DNA of 25,788 bases from CAZWAP01 sp964632005. Lineage in GTDB: Bacteria; Planctomycetota; Phycisphaerae; Sedimentisphaerales; Anaerobacaceae. Below are positions 22,190 through 25,788 of this stretch, piece by piece; within the stretch, counting starts at the first letter, position 1, and each line of letters opens with the position of its first letter. The translations under genes were made by a program, and so were the position numbers. The notes below the pieces were generated by a model. That model worked only from the letters and a program-made list of their open reading frames with translations. It searched no databases and was not told the DNA's origin. The stretch lies in the NCBI GenBank assembly GCA_964632005.1, contig CAZWAP010000034.1, positions 1-25,788 on the forward strand. Direction: 5' to 3'.

Positions 22190-25100
22190 TTACACCCTCT
22201 GGCTGGTGAGCTGGAAATTCTCTTCGCCGACTAACTGTTTCATCTTCCGGCAGAACTCCGGGTCCGGATCTACACTCAGCACCCTGTCCACGCTCGTATG
22301 AACCCGGCCCTTGTCTGTCTGAACGCAAACAAAAAGAGGACTCTTGCCCCTGTGATGCTGGCAGATATTTCTTATCTCTGCAACCGTCTGTTCACTTATA
22401 TCCCCGGCGTTCAGCCTGATCCTGACCTTGGTGCCCGCCTTTTGCTGAATCTGGTCGAGTTGAATAAGTTCGGACGCCACGATGTTCGGCCTTTCCCGGC
22501 GAAAGTCAAGGTTCCCCCTCACGAACACCACCGCATCTTCTTTCAGGAGTCCCGCGAACTTCTGCAGTACCCCCGGGAACATCACCACTTCGACCTGTCC
22601 CTGCAAATCCTCCAGCGTAAAGACCGCCATCTTCGCCCCCGCGGCCCGCCCGCTTTTGGTCAGGTTGTACCGTATCCGTGTGATCATCCCTCCGATTACA
22701 ACTTCCTTCTCTTGCGCCGTCTCGCTCAACTCGGAGCTGTTGTGCGTCGAGTAGAGGTTGATTATCTCAGCGTGGTGGCTTAGAGGATTGCTGGTGACGT
22801 AGAACCCCAGCACCTCTTTCTCGTAGGCTAGCATCTGCGCCTCGGGCCATGGCGGAACGTCGGGCAGCCGGTTCTTGTCCTGCGAGTAGTCGATCGGCCC
22901 GATCTGCCCGAAAAACGTCATCTGACCGTTCGCCCGGTCCACTTGCAGGCTTGCGCCGTGTTCCATCGCCTGATCCAGGCCCGCCACCATCTGGTGCCGA
23001 CTGCCCCCCAGCCCGTCGAACGCCCCGGCCTTGATCAGGGCCTCAAGCACCTGCTTGTTGGCCGCCCGCAGATCCACGTTCTCGCAGAAATGGAAGAGGC
23101 TCTCGAATCTGCCGAGTTTCTCGCGGGCGCTGATGATTTGGTCGACCGCCTTCTCACCCACTCCCTTGACGGCCGCCAACCCAAATCGGATCACTCCTTT
23201 ACTGCTGCCGTCGGCTCGCTTGACATACAGCGGTGTGAAATCCACCTCGCTTTCGTTTATGTCCGGCGGCAGAATTTCTATACCCATCCGGTTACACTCC
23301 GCGATGTAATCGACCACCTTCTCGGTGTTGTCCATTTCGTAGGTGAGCAGCGCCGCCATAAACTCAACCGGCCAGTGCGCCTTCATATACGCCGTCTGGT
23401 ACGCTATCAGGGCGTATCGCGTCGAGTGGCTCTTGTTGAAGCCGTACCCCGCAAACCGCTCGATCAGCTCGAAGATCTCCTCGGCCTGCCGCCGGGACAG
23501 CCCCTTGCTTAGGCAGCCTTCTGTGAACCTTTCCCGCTCTTTGGCGATCGTCCTGGCCCTTTTCTTGCTTATCGCCTTGATCAGGGTATATGCCTCCCTC
23601 AGCGGTATGTCCCCAAGCCTGTTGCATATCCGCATGACCTGCTCCTGGTAGGTCATTATCCCGTAGGTTTCCTCGAGCACCTCGGTCATTATCGGATGTG
23701 GGAGGCTCCACCTTCTGCCGTGTTTGCGTTCGATGTAGTCCGGTATGAGGATCATAGGGCCGGGCCTGTAAAGGGCGTTTGCCGCGATTAGGTCCTCTAT
23801 GCGGTCCGGCTTCATCTTCATCAGCATATTTTGCATCCCGCCAGACTCGAACTGAAAAACGCCCTTGGTTCTGCCCTCGCAGAAAAGTCTGAAGACCTCA
23901 GGATCGGCCAGATCGATTCTATCTAAATCTATCTCGAGACCGTGGTTCTTCTTGACCAGCTCTCGCGAACGCTCCAGCACGCTGAGGGTCTTGAGGCCCA
24001 GAAAGTCCATCTTCAGCAGCCCGACCTTCTCGACCATCGGCCCTTCGAACTGCGTTATAACGTCCTCCGAGCCGGACGCCTTGTACAGCGGAACGAAATT
24101 CACAAGCGGCTCGTCGGCAATAACCACGCCGGCTGCGTGCACCGAGGCATGGCGCGCCAGGCCCTCCAGTTTTCGGCCGATATCGATCACCTTTCGCGTC
24201 AGCTTGTTCTCCTTGTAGGCACGCTTGAGCTCAGGCTCGGTCTCCAGGGCCTTGTCCAGCGTCATATCCAGCGAAAACGGCACCAGCTTTGCGAGCCTGT
24301 CTGCCTCGCCCAGGGGCACGCCGAGCACCCGGCAGATATCACGAATCACCGCCCGGGCCTTCATCGTACCGAACGTGATTATCTGCGCGACCTGACCGTA
24401 CTTGCGACGCACGTACTCGATAACTTCCGCGCGGTGAACCTGGCAGATATCGATATCGATGTCCGGCATCTCGTTCCGCGCAGGGTCCATAAACCGCTCA
24501 AACAGAAGGTCGTACCGAATCGGGTCCACGTTGCACAGCCCCAGGCAGTAGCCCACTAACGTACCGACGCCGCTGCCCCTGGCCCCTATCGGAATGTTGT
24601 TCTCGCGGGCGTACTTGCAGAGGTCCCACACGATCAAGAAGTAGCTGGCAAAGCCCTTCGACTCTATGACCTTCAGCTCCCGCTCAAGTCGTTCTTTTAC
24701 CTCTTCGGTGACCCGTCCGTACCGTTCTTTTGCTCCTTCGTAGCACAGCCTTCTGAGGTACTCCTCCGGCCTCGAGCCGTCCTCCGGTTCAAAGTGGGGC
24801 GCGTGCCGGCTGCTCAGGTCGAGCTCAACGTTGCACCGCTCCGCCAGCCCAGTGGTGTTCTCGCAGGCCTCGGGTATCTGTGAAAAGAGTTCCCACATCT
24901 GTTCGGGGCTTTTGAGGTAGACGTCCGGCGGATAAATCATCCTGTCAGGAGCATCAGCCAACTTGCCGGTGCTTATCGCGCAAAGACAGTTATGCGCCTC
25001 GTAGTCGTCGGGCCCCAAGAAATGCACGTCGTTGGTTGCCACAAGCCCAACGCCCATCCTCTTGGCAAGGTCAACCAGGCCCTCCCTGATCGCCGGCTCG

Positions 25101-25651
25101 TCTGGCTCGTGCTTTTGGATCTCTATGTAGTAACGCTCGGGGCCGAATATCTCCAGATAACTCTCCACCGCCGCTCTCGCGCCGGCTTCGTTGCCCCTGG
25201 CTAATTCCACTGCAACCTCGCCTTTCAAGCACGCCGACGTACAGATCAGACCCTCATTCAATTCTGCCAGGATCTCCTTATCGATCCTCGGCCGGTAGTA
25301 GAAGCCTTCCGTGTAACCGATGCTCGCCAACTTCAAGAGGTTCTGGTAACCTGCATTGTTCTCGGCCAGCAGCACTATGTGGAAAGCAACATCCGCAATG
25401 CTCGTCTTGCTCCGATCGAATCTACTGGCCGGCGCGACGTATGCTTCGATCCCGATAATCGGCTTGATATGAGCACTCTTTGCCTTCGTGTAGAATTCGA
25501 TCGCCCCGAATAGATTGCCGTGGTCCGTCACTGCCACGGCGTCCATGCCGAGCTTCTTGCAGCGTTTCAGCAATTTCTCAAAGGTGATCGCCCCGTCAAG
25601 CAGTGAATACTGGCTGTGAAGGTGGAGATGTGTAAATCCTTTATTCGACAT
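22190..25651 (-). CDS. dnaE: DNA polymerase III alpha subunit (replicative polymerase)
   Basis: A 1153-residue catalytic subunit of the chromosomal replicase. The N-terminal PHP domain begins THLHLHSQYSLLDGA (7-21) and keeps TDHGN (42-46), GIEAYV (67-72) and TNDVHF (206-211). The polymerase core holds GARGSGVGTLVGYCLG (356-371), the catalytic PDIDIDI (Asp399 and Asp401 by alignment with E. coli) and the PGRP-like YRPGPM segment. A helix-hairpin-helix region follows (GVGEKAVDQIISARE), then an OB fold (VVIGGMITRIRYNLTKSGRAAGAKMAVFTLEDLQG) and a C-terminal clamp/tau-binding part. The length matches DnaE1. The ATG at 25651 gives the standard N-terminus. A near-consensus promoter lies about 40 bases upstream. 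It heads the operon with tmk, holB, the RicT gene, metG and the Minf_1886 gene. Confidence 0.97.
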   Translation of the reverse strand: MSNKGFTHLHLHSQYSLLDGAITFEKLLKRCKKLGMDAVAVTDHGNLFGAIEFYTKAKSAHIKPIIGIEAYVAPASRFDRSKTSIADVAFHIVLLAENNAGYQNLLKLASIGYTEGFYYRPRIDKEILAELNEGLICTSACLKGEVAVELARGNEAGARAAVESYLEIFGPERYYIEIQKHEPDEPAIREGLVDLAKRMGVGLVATNDVHFLGPDDYEAHNCLCAISTGKLADAPDRMIYPPDVYLKSPEQMWELFSQIPEACENTTGLAERCNVELDLSSRHAPHFEPEDGSRPEEYLRRLCYEGAKERYGRVTEEVKERLERELKVIESKGFASYFLIVWDLCKYARENNIPIGARGSGVGTLVGYCLGLCNVDPIRYDLLFERFMDPARNEMPDIDIDICQVHRAEVIEYVRRKYGQVAQIITFGTMKARAVIRDICRVLGVPLGEADRLAKLVPFSLDMTLDKALETEPELKRAYKENKLTRKVIDIGRKLEGLARHASVHAAGVVIADEPLVNFVPLYKASGSEDVITQFEGPMVEKVGLLKMDFLGLKTLSVLERSRELVKKNHGLEIDLDRIDLADPEVFRLFCEGRTKGVFQFESGGMQNMLMKMKPDRIEDLIAANALYRPGPMILIPDYIERKHGRRWSLPHPIMTEVLEETYGIMTYQEQVMRICNRLGDIPLREAYTLIKAISKKRARTIAKERERFTEGCLSKGLSRRQAEEIFELIERFAGYGFNKSHSTRYALIAYQTAYMKAHWPVEFMAALLTYEMDNTEKVVDYIAECNRMGIEILPPDINESEVDFTPLYVKRADGSSKGVIRFGLAAVKGVGEKAVDQIISAREKLGRFESLFHFCENVDLRAANKQVLEALIKAGAFDGLGGSRHQMVAGLDQAMEHGASLQVDRANGQMTFFGQIGPIDYSQDKNRLPDVPPWPEAQMLAYEKEVLGFYVTSNPLSHHAEIINLYSTHNSSELSETAQEKEVVIGGMITRIRYNLTKSGRAAGAKMAVFTLEDLQGQVEVVMFPGVLQKFAGLLKEDAVVFVRGNLDFRRERPNIVASELIQLDQIQQKAGTKVRIRLNAGDISEQTVAEIRNICQHHRGKSPLFVCVQTDKGRVHTSVDRVLSVDPDPEFCRKMKQLVGEENFQLTSQRV

Positions 25652-25687
25652 AAGTTAGACCGCCCATAACCCCGTTGCCACAACCTT

Positions 25688-25716
25688 ATCATACGCCCTG
25701 CTGAGGCGACTGTCAA
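25688..25716 (-). promoter_or_regulatory. Sigma-70-like promoter of the dnaE operon
   Basis: On the minus strand TTGACA (25711-25716) and TATGAT (25688-25693) are exactly 17 bases apart, close to the ideal housekeeping promoter. Transcription would start near 25681, giving a leader of about 30 bases before the dnaE ATG. No comparable promoter was noticed inside the downstream operon. Confidence 0.8.
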
Positions 25717-25741
25717 GCGCCTGACCTTGATAATCCTGGCG

Positions 25742-25764
25742 ACGACCCACTTTTGGGGAGTCGT
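25742..25764. repeat. Imperfect inverted repeat upstream of the dnaE promoter
   Basis: ACGACCC at 25742-25748 pairs with GAGTCGT at 25758-25764 (seven pairs on the minus-strand RNA, one of them G-U) around a 9-base loop. It lies 26 bases upstream of the -35 box. It may be the end of a neighbouring transcript or a regulator site. The flanks to the window edge show no gene. Confidence 0.3.
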
Positions 25765-25788
25765 TCGTTGTAAGCAGGGGATTTTGAA

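Overview
The window looks like a chromosomal segment of a GC-rich bacterium, most likely a planctomycete of the Phycisphaerae/Sedimentisphaerales type. This is an inference from gene content: a tandem DUF1080 protein, a very large exported PQQ-like propeller protein with a methyltransferase-like N-terminus, a Tat-exported sugar-isomerase-like protein, an exported parallel beta-helix protein, a Minf_1886-type small protein, and a prolipoprotein transferase with a large internal insertion. No tRNA, rRNA, CRISPR array, insertion sequence or phage gene was seen.

Layout. Positions 1-49 may hold the last codons of an upstream plus-strand gene, and 50-392 look non-coding. An iron operon then runs on the plus strand (402-3297): a DtxR/MntR-family repressor, feoA and feoB. 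A TTAGG-N8-CCTAA palindrome lies just before the repressor gene and is a plausible metal-repressor operator. Everything from 3319 to 25651 is on the minus strand, so feoB converges with the next gene across 21 bases.

Read right to left, the minus strand starts with a tight housekeeping block: dnaE, tmk, holB, a PSP1/RicT-family gene, metG and a Minf_1886-family gene. A textbook sigma-70-like promoter (TTGACA-N17-TATGAT) precedes dnaE. The order tmk-holB-ricT-metG recalls the tmk-holB-yaaT-metS neighbourhood of Bacillus, here led by the replicative polymerase.

Downstream lies an envelope-directed region: an exported M3 oligopeptidase, the methyltransferase/PQQ-propeller protein, the tandem DUF1080 protein (with its own promoter), panD (promoter TTGACA-N17-TATTAT beside a perfect 10-bp hairpin), lgt, a rhomboid protease, the Tat-exported isomerase-like protein and the beta-helix protein. 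Five of these carry export signals, and three belong to groups linked to carbohydrate processing. The region may serve glycan breakdown outside the cytoplasm, but no transporter or regulator ties the genes into one locus, so this remains a hypothesis.

No clearly new multi-gene defence or mobile system was found. The items most worth following are the exported methyltransferase-like/propeller fusion with its Cys/His cluster, the Tat-exported isomerase-like protein, the mixed Mn-type/Fe-type metal site in the DtxR-like repressor, and the Minf_1886 protein placed at the end of a replication/translation operon.
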